A stretch of 64,000 nt of DNA from Pseudomonas fluvialis (lineage in GTDB: Bacteria; Pseudomonadota; Gammaproteobacteria; Pseudomonadales; Pseudomonadaceae), in assembly GCF_002234375.1 (NCBI RefSeq), contig NZ_NMQV01000014.1, positions 164,009 through 228,008 of the forward strand, in the 5' to 3' direction. The stretch's first letter is position 1; each line of letters starts with the position of its first letter. Shown here in pieces: positions 1 to 9,692 of this stretch. The translations under genes were made by a program, and so were the position numbers. The notes under the pieces are model-generated. The model was given only the letters and a program-made list of their open reading frames with translations, searched no databases and was not told the origin of the DNA.

Positions 1-602
1 TCCATCAGCTCGGAAGGGATGGCCCCGCAGTTGACCGGCACGAACGGTTTGTCGGCGCGCGGGCCCTGTTCATGGATCAGGCGGGCGACCAGTTCCTTGC
101 CACTGCCGGACTCGCCACTGATGTAGACCGGTGCCTGGCTGCGCGCCAGCTTGCCGATCTGGCTACGCAGCTGCTGCATGGGTGGCGAGTTGCCGAGCAG
201 CCGCTCGTCGCTGGGGGCATCGCCGGCCTGCTGCTCCTGCAGGCGCAAGGCGCTGTTGACCAGTTCGCGCAGGCGCGCCAGGTCCACCGGTTTGGTAACG
301 AAGTCGAAGGCGCCGGCCTTGAGCGCGCCAATCGCGGTGTCCAGGCTGCCATAGGCGGTGATCATCGCCACCGGGGTTTGCGGGTAGCGCTGCTGGATGA
401 ACTGCACCAGTTCCAGACCGGTGCCATCGGGCAGGCGCATGTCGGTCAGGCACAGATCGAACGGCTCGCGGGCCAGCCAGTCGCGTGCCTCGCGGACATT
501 GCGGGCGCTGCGCGTATCGAGCTTCATGCGACCCAGGGTGATTTCCAGCAGTTCGCGAATGTCGGGCTCGTCGTCGACGATCAGGGCTCTCTGGCGGGTC
601 AT
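1..602 (-). CDS. pilR: Response regulator PilR, N-terminal 200 residues (rest off window)
   Basis: NtrC-type response regulator that, with PilS, activates sigma-54-dependent pilin transcription in Pseudomonas. The ATG complements 600-602 and the gene runs leftward off the window, so only the N-terminal 200 residues are seen. The receiver domain shows the acidic pair D10/D11, the phospho-acceptor D54 in CLTDMRLPDG and K104 in FVTKPVD. The AAA+ domain begins with Walker A GESGSGKE at residues 163-170. It lies directly downstream of pilS with only 2 bp between stop and start, so the two are co-transcribed. The DNA-binding C-terminus cannot be inspected. PilR rather than another NtrC-class regulator is inferred from the PilS partner. 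Confidence 0.93.
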   Translation of the reverse strand, partial: MTRQRALIVDDEPDIRELLEITLGRMKLDTRSARNVREARDWLAREPFDLCLTDMRLPDGTGLELVQFIQQRYPQTPVAMITAYGSLDTAIGALKAGAFDFVTKPVDLARLRELVNSALRLQEQQAGDAPSDERLLGNSPPMQQLRSQIGKLARSQAPVYISGESGSGKELVARLIHEQGPRADKPFVPVNCGAIPSELM

Positions 603-604
603 GC

Positions 605-2200
605 TCAGCTCAGTTTGCGTGGGTGGGCGAAGGTGATGCGGAAGCAGCTGCCGCCGCCTTCGCGGGGTTCATAGTCGAGGCGGGCCTGGTTGCTCTCGCA
701 CAGCTCGCGAGAAATATACAGGCCCAGGCCGGTCCCTTTGTTCTCGGTGGTAAAGAAGGGTTCGAAAATGTGCTGCAGTTGTTCCGGCTGCACGCCAGGG
801 CCGTCGTCCAGCACTTCCAGTACTGGCAGATCACTGTCGCTGTCACGGAACAGTTTGAGCCAGACCTGGCCGTGCTTGTGGCGCTGGGCACTATAACGCA
901 GGCCGTTCTGTACCAGGTTGCTGATTACCTGGGTCAGCTGGTGCGGGTCCATGCGCGTCTGCAGGCTGCCGCTGCTGGTTTCCAGGTGCAGGCTGTACTT
1001 GTCGCTGGCGTGGTTGCTGCGGAAGTCGCTGGCGAAGCGATGTAGCCAGTATTTCAGATCGAGTAGCTGGGGTTCGGCCTGGCGTCGGCGTGACAGTTGC
1101 AGGACATTCTCGATCACCAGGTTCATGCGCCGCGAATGGTCCTGGATGATCTGCGCCAGGCGCTGGTCGGCGGGGTCCAGTGCCTCGGACTCCTGCAACA
1201 GTTGCGCGGCATGGCTGATGGCCCCCAGTGGGTTGCGGATTTCGTGGGCGATGCCGGCGGTCAGGCGTCCCAGTGACGCCAGCTTGAGTTGCTGGGCCTG
1301 CTGGGCGACCTGCGACAGGTCGTCGAGAAAGACCAGGGTGTGTGTCTGCCCGTTACGCTGCAGGGGAACAAAGCTGGGTTGCAGCAGTGGGCCCGTCGGC
1401 GAGGTCTGCAGACCTTCCGAACGCAGCGTCGGATTGATCAGCCATTGCTGCAGGCGGCGGATCAGCTCCGGGGCGAAGGGGTCGAGGATTTTTCCCACCA
1501 GCTTGTTCTTGCCGATCAGGCTCAGGGCGCCCTGGTTGGCCTGTAGAACCCGGTGCTGGCTATCCAGCACGAGAATGCCGGTGCGCATGCGCTGGATGAT
1601 CAGCTCGTTGAGTTCTTCCAGGTTGGCCAGCTCGGCGGCGCGCTGCTCGGCCAGGCTCTCGCTCTGTTGCAGGCGCTTGGTCAGTCCCTGGACAAACAGG
1701 GCCACGGCAAAACATAGCGCGCCCAGACCGCCAGCCTGCAGGAACTGCCCGGCTGCCCCAGGATGGGCCAGGCTCAGATAAAAGGTCAGGTAGATGATGC
1801 CACTGGCCGCTGCCGCCGCGATCAGCAGGCCGATGCGTCCATGCAGCAGGATATTGGCGATCGCCACGGAGATGACCATCAGATGGCCGATACCGCTGGG
1901 GGTGCCGCCGGCAGCGTAGAACAGGGCGCCAAGCAGCAGGATATCGCCGAGCGCCAGGCTGAAGACCTGTAACAGGTGGCGTGGGCGATTGACCAGCAGG
2001 CTCACCAGCAGGTTGAACCCCAGGTAGAACCAGCTGCCGTAGCGGAACAGCTGGGCGTGGGCCATGTTTAGCAACTGGTCGTCGAGGCTGCTGGCGATCA
2101 GCACCAGCAGCGCCAGGCCGATGCTCAGCCGGTAAAGATGGTACAGGCGCAGCAGGCGTCGTGCGGGGGCGCCGCTGAAAGCCAGGTCCTGCGGGCTCAC
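605..2200 (-). CDS. pilS: Sensor histidine kinase PilS
   Basis: Membrane histidine kinase partner of PilR, controlling type IV pilin expression. I start it at a GTG (2200) rather than at the longest possible frame: AGGA lies just upstream, and this gives 531 residues, close to the known size of PilS. About six hydrophobic segments fill residues 20-175, followed by a PAS-like linker (200-295) that begins MRTGILVLDSQHRV. The H-box LTAGIAHEIRNPLG places the phospho-acceptor at H319, and the N/G1/G2 ATP boxes follow (NLVQNGLRYSA, DDGPGVQ, GTGLGLYI). The start overlaps the upstream small gene by 4 bp, suggesting translational coupling. Confidence 0.95.
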   Translation of the reverse strand: MSPQDLAFSGAPARRLLRLYHLYRLSIGLALLVLIASSLDDQLLNMAHAQLFRYGSWFYLGFNLLVSLLVNRPRHLLQVFSLALGDILLLGALFYAAGGTPSGIGHLMVISVAIANILLHGRIGLLIAAAAASGIIYLTFYLSLAHPGAAGQFLQAGGLGALCFAVALFVQGLTKRLQQSESLAEQRAAELANLEELNELIIQRMRTGILVLDSQHRVLQANQGALSLIGKNKLVGKILDPFAPELIRRLQQWLINPTLRSEGLQTSPTGPLLQPSFVPLQRNGQTHTLVFLDDLSQVAQQAQQLKLASLGRLTAGIAHEIRNPLGAISHAAQLLQESEALDPADQRLAQIIQDHSRRMNLVIENVLQLSRRRQAEPQLLDLKYWLHRFASDFRSNHASDKYSLHLETSSGSLQTRMDPHQLTQVISNLVQNGLRYSAQRHKHGQVWLKLFRDSDSDLPVLEVLDDGPGVQPEQLQHIFEPFFTTENKGTGLGLYISRELCESNQARLDYEPREGGGSCFRITFAHPRKLS

Positions 2201-2412
2201 GAACGATCCTGCGGGAGATGCTCGGGGCAGCAGTACCATTGCTGCTGGAAGGCAATCGCGCGCTGTTGCGGGACAAAGGCGGCACAGTGGGCGCAGCGCA
2301 CCATCGGCTGACTGTCGCGTGGTGGCTGCCCGGCACTGCGTCGCAGGCGTCGCCACAGCCACAGGGCGGCCAGTATCAGGGCCAGCAGAATAACAAGACG
2401 GACAATACCCAT
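2197..2412 (-). CDS. PP0621-like small membrane protein
   Basis: A 71-residue protein starting MGIVRLVILLALILAALW: one N-terminal transmembrane helix, a basic WRRLRR stop-transfer segment, then a cytoplasmic tail with two cysteine pairs (CAHC and CCPEH) resembling a small zinc ribbon. This matches the pattern of the PP0621 family of uncharacterised pseudomonad proteins. The stop overlaps the pilS GTG by 4 bp, so pilS is probably translated in coupling with it. An upstream in-frame ATG would add 49 arginine/proline-rich residues with no family character, so I reject it. Function unknown; a role in PilS assembly is only suggested by position. Confidence 0.75.
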   Translation of the reverse strand: MGIVRLVILLALILAALWLWRRLRRSAGQPPRDSQPMVRCAHCAAFVPQQRAIAFQQQWYCCPEHLPQDRS

Positions 2413-2558
2413 GGCAGGCTCGCAGGAAGATTGGGCTTGCAGTTTAGGGTGTCTGGCCGCGTTGCGGCAAACGCCTGGGCGCGTTGTCGGGGGCCAGGCA
2501 ATGCGGGACAATGGCCGTCTTTGGCGGCCGCTGGGCCGTGTTTTTCTGGAGAGCGGCA

Positions 2559-4190
2559 ATGACCCCGGCCTTGCGAGTCGTGATGGCCCAGCTCAACCTG
2601 CGGGTGGGCGATATCGATGGCAACGTGCAACGCATCATCGAGGTGGCGGCACAGGCCCGCCAGCAGCAGGCTGACCTGCTGGTGTTGCCGGAGTTGAGCC
2701 TGTGTGGCTATCCGCCCGAGGACCTGCTGCTGCGTGCGAGCATGCAGCGACGTATCGAGGCGGCTTTGCAGCGTCTCTGTCAGGACGTGCAGGGCATCAG
2801 TCTGCTGCTCGGTTTGCCCTGGCGTGAGGGTGAGCATTGCTACAACTGCGCCGTGTTGCTGGCCGACGGTCAGGTGCAGGCGCGCTATGCCAAGCAGCGC
2901 CTGCCCAACTACAAGGTATTCGATGAAAAGCGCTATTTCACGGCAGGGCAGCAGCCCTGTGTGGTCGAGGTCAAGGGGGTACGCCTGGGGCTGACCATCT
3001 GCGAGGATATCTGGCACGCCGAGCCCGCAGCGCAGGCCCTGGCAGCCGGCGCCGAGCTGTTGGTCAGCCTGAATGCCTCACCCTTTCATCTGGACAAGCA
3101 GGCCGAGCGCGAGCGCATGCTGGCGCAGCGGGCGAGTGAAGTGGCGCTGCCGATTCTGTATGTCAACCAGGTCGGCGGCCAAGACGAACTGGTATTCGAT
3201 GGCGGTAGCTGCGTGATGGCCGCCGATGGCCGTGTGCTGCAGCGTGCACTGGCGTTTACGGAAAGCCTGGAGCAGGTGGACTGTTATCGCGAAGCCGGTA
3301 CCCTGCGCGTGCAGGCGGGTGCTTGCGCGCCTTTGCCCGAGCTGGAGGCCAGTGTCTACCAGGCGCTGGTGCTTGGTGTGCGCGACTATGTGCGGAAAAA
3401 TGGCTTCAAGGGGGTATTGCTGGGGCTGTCCGGCGGCATCGATTCGGCCCTGACCCTGGCGATCGCCGTTGACGCGCTGGGCGCCGAGCGGGTGGACGCA
3501 GTGATGATGCCGTATCACTACACGGCGCAGATCAGTCTGGAGGATGCCGAAGCCGAGGCCCGTACGCTGGGCGTGAACTATCGGGTGTTACCGATTGCAC
3601 CGATGGTCGAGGCCTTCATGAATACCCTGGAGCCGGTGTTTGCCGGTCGCCAGCGCGATACCACGGAAGAAAACCTGCAGGCGCGTTGCCGTGGCACCTT
3701 GTTGATGGCCATGTCCAACAAGCTGGGGTATCTGGTGCTGACCACCGGCAACAAAAGCGAGATGGCCGTGGGTTATGCCACCCTGTATGGCGACATGGCG
3801 GGTGGTTTCGATGTGCTCAAGGATGTGCCAAAGACCCTGGTGTTCCGCCTCTGTGAATACCGCAACAGCCTGGCCGGAGAGGTCATTCCGCAGCGGGTCA
3901 TCGACCGTCCGCCTTCCGCCGAACTGGCGCCCGACCAGAAAGACGAGGACTCACTGCCACCTTACCCCGTACTCGATGAAATCCTTCGCCGCTACGTCGA
4001 GGAAGATCAGTCCGCACAGGCCATCATTGCCGCCGGTTTTGCCGCCGACACGGTGCAGCGTGTACTGCGCCTGGTGGATATCAATGAGTACAAGCGCCGT
4101 CAGGCGGCCATTGGGCCGCGTGTTACCCAGCGTGGCTTCGGGCGTGACAGGCGTTACCCGATCAGTAACGGCTGGCGCATCGGCGATTAG
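2559..4190 (+). CDS. nadE: Glutamine-dependent NAD+ synthetase
   Basis: Catalyses the last step of NAD biosynthesis, amidating deamido-NAD with glutamine nitrogen. It has 543 residues in two domains. The N-terminal nitrilase-fold glutaminase carries the Glu-Lys-Cys triad: E in LLVLPELSLCGYPPED, K in QRLPNYKVFDEKRYF and C in LTICEDIWH. The C-terminal synthetase shows the PP-loop LGLSGGIDSALT near residue 290. The ATG at 2559 has GGAGAG five bases upstream; an in-frame ATG 75 bp earlier gives an implausible tryptophan/arginine-rich extension. From memory, P. aeruginosa NadE is a shorter ammonia-dependent form, so this long glutaminase-fused type is worth noting. Transcribed divergently from the pilSR group. 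Confidence 0.95.
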   Translation: MTPALRVVMAQLNLRVGDIDGNVQRIIEVAAQARQQQADLLVLPELSLCGYPPEDLLLRASMQRRIEAALQRLCQDVQGISLLLGLPWREGEHCYNCAVLLADGQVQARYAKQRLPNYKVFDEKRYFTAGQQPCVVEVKGVRLGLTICEDIWHAEPAAQALAAGAELLVSLNASPFHLDKQAERERMLAQRASEVALPILYVNQVGGQDELVFDGGSCVMAADGRVLQRALAFTESLEQVDCYREAGTLRVQAGACAPLPELEASVYQALVLGVRDYVRKNGFKGVLLGLSGGIDSALTLAIAVDALGAERVDAVMMPYHYTAQISLEDAEAEARTLGVNYRVLPIAPMVEAFMNTLEPVFAGRQRDTTEENLQARCRGTLLMAMSNKLGYLVLTTGNKSEMAVGYATLYGDMAGGFDVLKDVPKTLVFRLCEYRNSLAGEVIPQRVIDRPPSAELAPDQKDEDSLPPYPVLDEILRRYVEEDQSAQAIIAAGFAADTVQRVLRLVDINEYKRRQAAIGPRVTQRGFGRDRRYPISNGWRIGD

Positions 4191-4352
4191 TCTGTGGTCT
4201 GCCGGTAGCCGTTGATGTGGCGCGCTACCGGTCTGGCAAATCATTCCTTTGACTGATGAATCAGCATTGCCTGGCTGACTAGAGTGCGGCAAGCGTCGGC
4301 GTTATCCCGCCGGCGATGGCTTCTTCTACAACAACAAGTCCAAGGTAATGCC

Positions 4353-6035
4353 ATGCTGCAGACCCGTATTCTCCCCGCGGCGGACAACGCCTACGCCTAT
4401 CCCTTGCTGATCAAGCGCCTGTTGCTGTCGGGCGCGCGCTACGAAAAGACCCGTGAAATCGTCTATCGCGACCAGTTGCGCTACAGCTATGCCACCTTCA
4501 ACGAGCGTGTGGCGCGTCTGGCCAATGTGCTCAGTGCTGCGGGTGTAAAGGCTGGCGATACGGTCGCGGTGATGGACTGGGACAGCCATCGCTACCTGGA
4601 ATGCATGTTCGCCATCCCGATGATCGGTGCGGTGCTGCATACCATCAACATTCGTCTGTCGCCCGAGCAGATTCTCTACACCATGAATCATGCCGAGGAC
4701 AAACTGGTACTGGTCAACAGTGAGTTTGTCGGCTTGTACCAGGGGATCGCCGGGCAGTTGACCACGGTGCAGAGCACCCTGCTGCTGAGCGATGCGGGTG
4801 AACAGAACGCCGCGCTACCGAACCTGCTGGGCGAGTATGAGAGCCTGCTGGCCGGGGCCTCCAGCCACTACGATTTCCCGGACTTCGACGAGAACTCGCT
4901 GGCGACTACCTTCTACACCACCGGCACCACAGGCAACCCTAAAGGGGTGTACTTCACCCACCGGCAACTGGTGCTGCATACCCTGTCGATGGCCAGTGTG
5001 CTCGGCAGCCTCGACAGTATCCGCCTGATGGGCAGCGATGATGTGTACATGCCGATCACCCCGATGTTCCATGTGCATGCCTGGGGTGTGCCTTACGTGG
5101 CGACCATGCTGGGGGTCAAACAGGTTTATCCCGGGCGTTACGATCCGGAACTGCTGGTGCGCCTGTGGCGTGACGAGCAGGTGACGTTCTCTCACTGCGT
5201 GCCAACCATTCTGCAGATGGTCATGCATGCCAAGGCGGCTGAGGGCGTCGACTTTGCCGGCTGGAAGCTGATCATCGGTGGCAGCGCGCTGAATACCTCG
5301 TTGTACCGTGCCGCCAAGGCCAAAGGGATCCAGCTGACAGCCGCCTACGGCATGTCGGAAACCTGTCCGCTGATTTCCTGTGCGCACATCAATGATGAAT
5401 TGCGCGCAGCGGGTGACGACGAACAGGTCACTTACCGGGTCAAGGCCGGTATCCCGGTGCCCCTGGTGGACGCCGCACTGATGGATGCTGAGGGTCGTTT
5501 TCTGGCGCATGACGGGGAAAGCCAGGGCGAGCTGGTCTTGCGCGCGCCCTGGCTGACCCAGGGATACTTCCGCGAGCCGCAGAAGGGCGCCGAACTGTGG
5601 GAGCACGGCTGGATGCATACCGGCGATGTCGCCTGCATCGACAGCATGGGCTACATCGATATTCGTGACCGCATCAAGGATGTCATCAAGACCGGGGGAG
5701 AGTGGGTGTCCTCGCTGGAGCTGGAAGACCTGATCAGCCAGCACGCTGCGGTGCGCGAAGTGGCGGTGGTCGGTGTGCCCGATCCGCAGTGGGGGGAGCG
5801 GCCGTTTGCCTTGCTGGTGTTGCGCGATGGTCAGGCACTGGATGCGCGGCAGCTCAAGGAACACCTGAAACCCTTTGTCGAGCAGGGGCATATCAACAAG
5901 TGGGCAATCCCGACTCAGGTGGCAATTGTTACCGAAATTCCCAAGACCAGCGTTGGCAAGCTGGATAAGAAACGTATTCGCCTGGATATCCAGCAATGGC
6001 AGGCCGCCGGTAGCCCGTTCCTGTCTACCCTGTAG
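4353..6035 (+). CDS. Fatty-acid (acyl)-CoA ligase, AMP-forming
   Basis: A 560-residue ANL-superfamily ligase that activates a carboxylic acid to acyl-AMP and then acyl-CoA. Visible motifs are the phosphate loop TTGTTGNPKG, the adenine-binding AYGMSETCP, the hinge region GWMHTGDVACIDSMGYIDIR and RIKDVIKTGGEW, and the C-terminal catalytic lysine region PKTSVGKLDKKR. The start ATG has AAGG seven bases upstream. No transmembrane or signal segment is seen, so it is cytosolic. The same-strand DUF1302/DUF1329 pair and a LuxR regulator follow, an arrangement I recall from other pseudomonads where this ligase is linked to medium- or short-chain fatty acid use. Substrate is not determinable from sequence. 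Confidence 0.9.
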   Translation: MLQTRILPAADNAYAYPLLIKRLLLSGARYEKTREIVYRDQLRYSYATFNERVARLANVLSAAGVKAGDTVAVMDWDSHRYLECMFAIPMIGAVLHTINIRLSPEQILYTMNHAEDKLVLVNSEFVGLYQGIAGQLTTVQSTLLLSDAGEQNAALPNLLGEYESLLAGASSHYDFPDFDENSLATTFYTTGTTGNPKGVYFTHRQLVLHTLSMASVLGSLDSIRLMGSDDVYMPITPMFHVHAWGVPYVATMLGVKQVYPGRYDPELLVRLWRDEQVTFSHCVPTILQMVMHAKAAEGVDFAGWKLIIGGSALNTSLYRAAKAKGIQLTAAYGMSETCPLISCAHINDELRAAGDDEQVTYRVKAGIPVPLVDAALMDAEGRFLAHDGESQGELVLRAPWLTQGYFREPQKGAELWEHGWMHTGDVACIDSMGYIDIRDRIKDVIKTGGEWVSSLELEDLISQHAAVREVAVVGVPDPQWGERPFALLVLRDGQALDARQLKEHLKPFVEQGHINKWAIPTQVAIVTEIPKTSVGKLDKKRIRLDIQQWQAAGSPFLSTL

Positions 6036-6264
6036 CCTGCGCGGGTGCTGGGCTACAAAATGACTGCTGGGTCAAGCGAGCGTTTGGCCCGCAATTTGCT
6101 GTCTATTAGCGATTCTGTGCGCTTGCCCCGTGCCAGAGCAGTTCGGGGCGGTTTAGCAGAGGCATCCGGGGGGATCGCAAATCACTCTTTCGAGGGATCA
6201 GGCGGCACCGCTCGCAAGCGATATAGTTCGTACATCCATAACAAAAACACATGGAGTAGCGTCG

Positions 6265-8163
6265 ATGACTAAAACCAAGCAAACCTGGCGCCTGGCAAAA
6301 CTGCCGCTGGCCGTCAGCCTCGCATCCACCCTTGCTGCCCCCGCCTTTGGCGTTACCTTCAACATTGGGGAAATTGAAGGCCAGTTGGACTCCTCGCTGT
6401 CGGTTGGTGCCAGTTGGTCGACGTCCAAGGCGGATAAAGACCTGATTGGCGCGAACAATGGTGGCAAGGGCTTGTCGCAGACTTCTGATGACTCGCGTCA
6501 GAACTTCAAGCGTGGTGAAACTTTCTCGAAGATTTTCAAGGGCATTCATGACCTTGAACTTCGTTATGGTGACTCAGGTGCGTTTGTCCGTGGCAAATAC
6601 TGGTATGACTTTGAGCTGAAAGACGAGTCGCGTCTCTTCAAAGATATCAGCGATAGCAACCGCAAAGAGGGCGCTCAATCCTCCGGCGGCGAAATTCTCG
6701 ATGCCTTTGTCTATCACAACTACTCCGTGATGGACCAACCAGGTTCGGTGCGTTTGGGTAAACAGGTAATTAACTGGGGTGAGAGTACCTTTATCCAGAA
6801 CAGCATCAACTCGATCAACCCTATTGACGTGGCTGCTTTCCGCCGTCCGGGTGCCGAAATCAAGGAAGGTCTGATTCCGGTCAATATGTTCTATGTTTCG
6901 CAGAGTCTGACCGACAACCTGTCCGCTGAAGCCTTCTATCAGATCGAGTGGGATCAGACCGTAGTGGATAACTGCGGCACCTTCTTCGCCCAGCCAGATG
7001 TGGTGGCTGATGGCTGTACTGACAACCATCGTTTGCTCAATAGTTCCCGAACCCTCTCTGCCGGTGCTCAGGGTTTGCTGGCAGCAAATGGGGTTAACTT
7101 TAATGAGGAGGGTGTCTTGGTCCCGCGCGGAGCAGACCGAGATGCTCGTGATAGTGGACAGTGGGGTACGGCTTTCCGTTATTTTGCAGAACCGCTGGAC
7201 ACCGAGTTCGGTGCGTACTTCATGAATTATCATAGCCGTGCGCCGATTTACAGCGCGACAGGCGCCCCTCTTTCAGCATATGGTGCCCTTGGTCCAGGTG
7301 GCGCTCTGACGCCTCTCCGTGTAGCGGGGCAATCCCAGTACTTCATGGAGTACCCAGAGGATATTCAGCTTTATGGCCTGAGTTTTTCCACCACGCTGCC
7401 TACCGGTACCGCTTGGAGCGGTGAGGTCAGCTACCGTCCGAATGCTCCTGTGCAGCTAAATACCACCGATATTCTGTATTCCGGTCTGACTCCGCTGCCG
7501 GGTCGGCAAAACGTATCCTTGCTCCAGGGAACTCCCGGCCAAGATCAGCATGGTTATCGCCGCAAGGAGATCACCCAGTTCCAGACCACCTTCACCCATT
7601 TCTTTGATCAGGTAATGGGCGCATCTCGTATGACGCTGGTGGGTGAGCTGGGTGTTACTCATGTTGGTGGCCTTGAGAATAGCAGTGAGCTGCGCTATGG
7701 CCGTGATCCCGTCTTCGGTCCTGGCCCGCTCCCAGGGAATTTGGGCAACACTGCGGGTCCAGTATTTGGTGCTGGGTTGAGTTCGACTTGCGTAGCTCTT
7801 AACAAAGGCACCTTGAATGGTGCAGGTGCTGGTACTTCTCCGGAGAATGTCAGCAAGTACTGCGAAGACGATGGTTTCGTCACCAGCACCTCTTGGGGCT
7901 ACCGTGCACGTGCCATCTGGGACTACAACGACGTCTTTGCCGGTGTGAACCTGAAGCCGAGCGTGTCCTGGTCGCATGACGTTGATGGCTATGGCCCCAA
8001 CGGCCTGTTCACTGAAGGTGCCAAGGCAGTCAGCCTGGGGCTGGAAGCGGAATACCAGAACGCCTACACCGCCAACCTGGCAGTTACCGAGTTCTTCGGT
8101 GGCAAGTACAACACCTCGGTTGACCGTGACTTCGTCTCGCTCAGCTTTGGTATGAACTTCTAA
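6265..8163 (+). CDS. DUF1302 family outer-membrane protein
   Basis: A 632-residue exported protein. The N-terminus is a signal peptide with an alanine-rich core ending near PAFG. The rest is rich in alternating aromatic and polar residues with many Gly, Asn and Asp turns and ends in phenylalanine (SLSFGMNF), as expected for an outer-membrane beta-barrel. The family lacks a defined biochemical role; it nearly always pairs with DUF1329, which follows after 36 bp. GGAG lies eight bases before the ATG. Codon use looks a little less GC-biased than that of its neighbours, probably because of the barrel composition. A 229-bp leader separates it from the ligase, so it may have its own promoter. Confidence 0.85.
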   Translation: MTKTKQTWRLAKLPLAVSLASTLAAPAFGVTFNIGEIEGQLDSSLSVGASWSTSKADKDLIGANNGGKGLSQTSDDSRQNFKRGETFSKIFKGIHDLELRYGDSGAFVRGKYWYDFELKDESRLFKDISDSNRKEGAQSSGGEILDAFVYHNYSVMDQPGSVRLGKQVINWGESTFIQNSINSINPIDVAAFRRPGAEIKEGLIPVNMFYVSQSLTDNLSAEAFYQIEWDQTVVDNCGTFFAQPDVVADGCTDNHRLLNSSRTLSAGAQGLLAANGVNFNEEGVLVPRGADRDARDSGQWGTAFRYFAEPLDTEFGAYFMNYHSRAPIYSATGAPLSAYGALGPGGALTPLRVAGQSQYFMEYPEDIQLYGLSFSTTLPTGTAWSGEVSYRPNAPVQLNTTDILYSGLTPLPGRQNVSLLQGTPGQDQHGYRRKEITQFQTTFTHFFDQVMGASRMTLVGELGVTHVGGLENSSELRYGRDPVFGPGPLPGNLGNTAGPVFGAGLSSTCVALNKGTLNGAGAGTSPENVSKYCEDDGFVTSTSWGYRARAIWDYNDVFAGVNLKPSVSWSHDVDGYGPNGLFTEGAKAVSLGLEAEYQNAYTANLAVTEFFGGKYNTSVDRDFVSLSFGMNF

Positions 8164-8199
8164 TTTGTGCATATCATCAGAATAAGGACGAAAGATACG

Positions 8200-9567
8200 A
8201 TGAAAGCCAAGAAACTCCTGCTGCAAACCGGTGTGCTGGGCCTGTCCCTGCTGGCGAGCAGCGTGATGGCAGCGGTTTCTGCCGATGAAGCCGCCAAGCT
8301 GGGCACTACCCTGACTCCGCTGGGTGCGGAAATGGCTGGCAATGCCGACGGCACCATCCCGGCCTGGACCGGTGGTCTGCCGAAGAACGCCGGCACTGTA
8401 GATGCACGTGGTTTCCTGCAGGATCCGTTTGCCAGCGAGAAGCCGCTGTTCGTCATCACTGCCGAGAACGTCGAGCAGTACAAGGACAAGCTGACCCCCG
8501 GTCAGCTGGCCATGTTCAAGCGTTATCCGCAAAGCTACCGCATGCCGGTTTACCCGACTCACCGTAGCGCCAGCGTACCGGATAGCGTGATCGAAGCGAC
8601 CAAGCGCAACGCCACCAATACCGTGATGGTGCAGAACGGCAACGGCCTGGCCAACTTCGATACCGCCAACCCGTTCCCGATCCCGCAGAACGGTCTGGAA
8701 GTTATCTGGAACCACATCACCCGTTACCGGGGTGGTAGCGTCAAGCGTTTCGTGACCCAGGCCACCCCGCAGGCCAACGGTTCCTACTCGCTGGTCTACT
8801 TCGTTGACGAGTTCACCTTCCGTGGTGCGCTGGCCGACGTGGACAAGAGCAAGGAAAGCAACGTGCTGTTCTACTTCAAACAGCGCGTAACTGCTCCGTC
8901 GCGTCTGGCCGGTAACGTACTGCTGGTTCACGAGACCCTCGACCAGGTCAAGGAACCGCGTCTGGCCTGGCTGTACAACGCCGGTCAGCGTCGTGTACGC
9001 CGTGCTCCGCAGGTGTCCTATGACGGTCCGGGTACCGCCGCCGACGGCCTGCGTACTTCCGACAACTTCGACATGTACAACGGTGCTCCGGATCGCTACG
9101 AGTGGAAGCTCAACGGCAAGAAGGAAATCTACATTCCCTACAACACCTACAAGCTGGACTCGCCGGACCTGAAGTACGCCGACGTGATCAAGGCTGGCCA
9201 CATCAACCAGGACCTGAGCCGTTACGAGTTGCACCGCGTATGGCACGTGACCGCTACCCTGAAGCAGGGTGAGCGTCACATCTATGCCAAGCGTGACTTC
9301 TTCATCGACGAAGATACCTGGCAAGCCAGTGCCATCGACCACTACGACGGCCGTGGCACCCTGTGGCGTGTTGCCGAAGCGCACAACCAGTACTACTACA
9401 ACCATCAGGTACCGTGGTACACCGTGGAAACCCTGTATGACCTGCTGTCCGGTCGTTACCTTGCCCTGGGCATGAAGAACGAAGAGAAGCAGGCCTACGA
9501 GTTTGGCTTCCCGGCCAAGGAAAGCGACTACACCCCGGCGGCCCTGCGCCAGGCGGGCGTGCGCTAA
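8200..9567 (+). CDS. DUF1329 family envelope protein
   Basis: A 455-residue exported protein with signal peptide MKAKKLLLQTGVLGLSLLAS ending about residue 24 (VMA). I start at the ATG preceded by AAGGA rather than at an upstream in-frame ATG. The remainder is soluble and tyrosine-rich, with segments typical of the family (TIPAWTGG near residue 50, a long ERHIYAKRDFFIDEDTW strand near 360). The family is thought to have a LolA/LolB-like fold that could carry a lipid-like ligand to or from the DUF1302 partner; that is inference. A strong terminator follows immediately. Confidence 0.88.
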   Translation: MKAKKLLLQTGVLGLSLLASSVMAAVSADEAAKLGTTLTPLGAEMAGNADGTIPAWTGGLPKNAGTVDARGFLQDPFASEKPLFVITAENVEQYKDKLTPGQLAMFKRYPQSYRMPVYPTHRSASVPDSVIEATKRNATNTVMVQNGNGLANFDTANPFPIPQNGLEVIWNHITRYRGGSVKRFVTQATPQANGSYSLVYFVDEFTFRGALADVDKSKESNVLFYFKQRVTAPSRLAGNVLLVHETLDQVKEPRLAWLYNAGQRRVRRAPQVSYDGPGTAADGLRTSDNFDMYNGAPDRYEWKLNGKKEIYIPYNTYKLDSPDLKYADVIKAGHINQDLSRYELHRVWHVTATLKQGERHIYAKRDFFIDEDTWQASAIDHYDGRGTLWRVAEAHNQYYYNHQVPWYTVETLYDLLSGRYLALGMKNEEKQAYEFGFPAKESDYTPAALRQAGVR

Positions 9568-9583
9568 GCCTCGCTGTATGAAG

Positions 9584-9612
9584 AACCGGCCCCTGGTGGG
9601 CCGGTTTTTTTA
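9584..9612 (+). terminator. Rho-independent terminator after the DUF1302-DUF1329 pair
   Basis: Inverted repeat AACCGGCCC / GGGCCGGTT with a five-base loop, followed by a run of seven T. It separates the DUF1329 transcript from the LuxR regulator. Confidence 0.9.
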
Positions 9613-9692
9613 TGCCTATGGAAAACCCCGCTTTGCCCACGCGAGGGCTCAAGGTAAGGTGTGCGGCACGTGGGATAGCAGGGATTTGCGCA

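Noticed and set aside
6265..8163. DUF1302 gene as recently transferred DNA (less GC-biased codons)
   Set aside because: Barrel proteins rich in Asn, Tyr, Ser and Thr shift composition; the gene belongs to a familiar pseudomonad cluster.
7456..9405. Long antisense open frame opposite the DUF1302/DUF1329 genes
   Set aside because: High-GC wobble bias leaves the opposite strand open; no start-site signal or recognisable motifs, while the sense strand has clear families.
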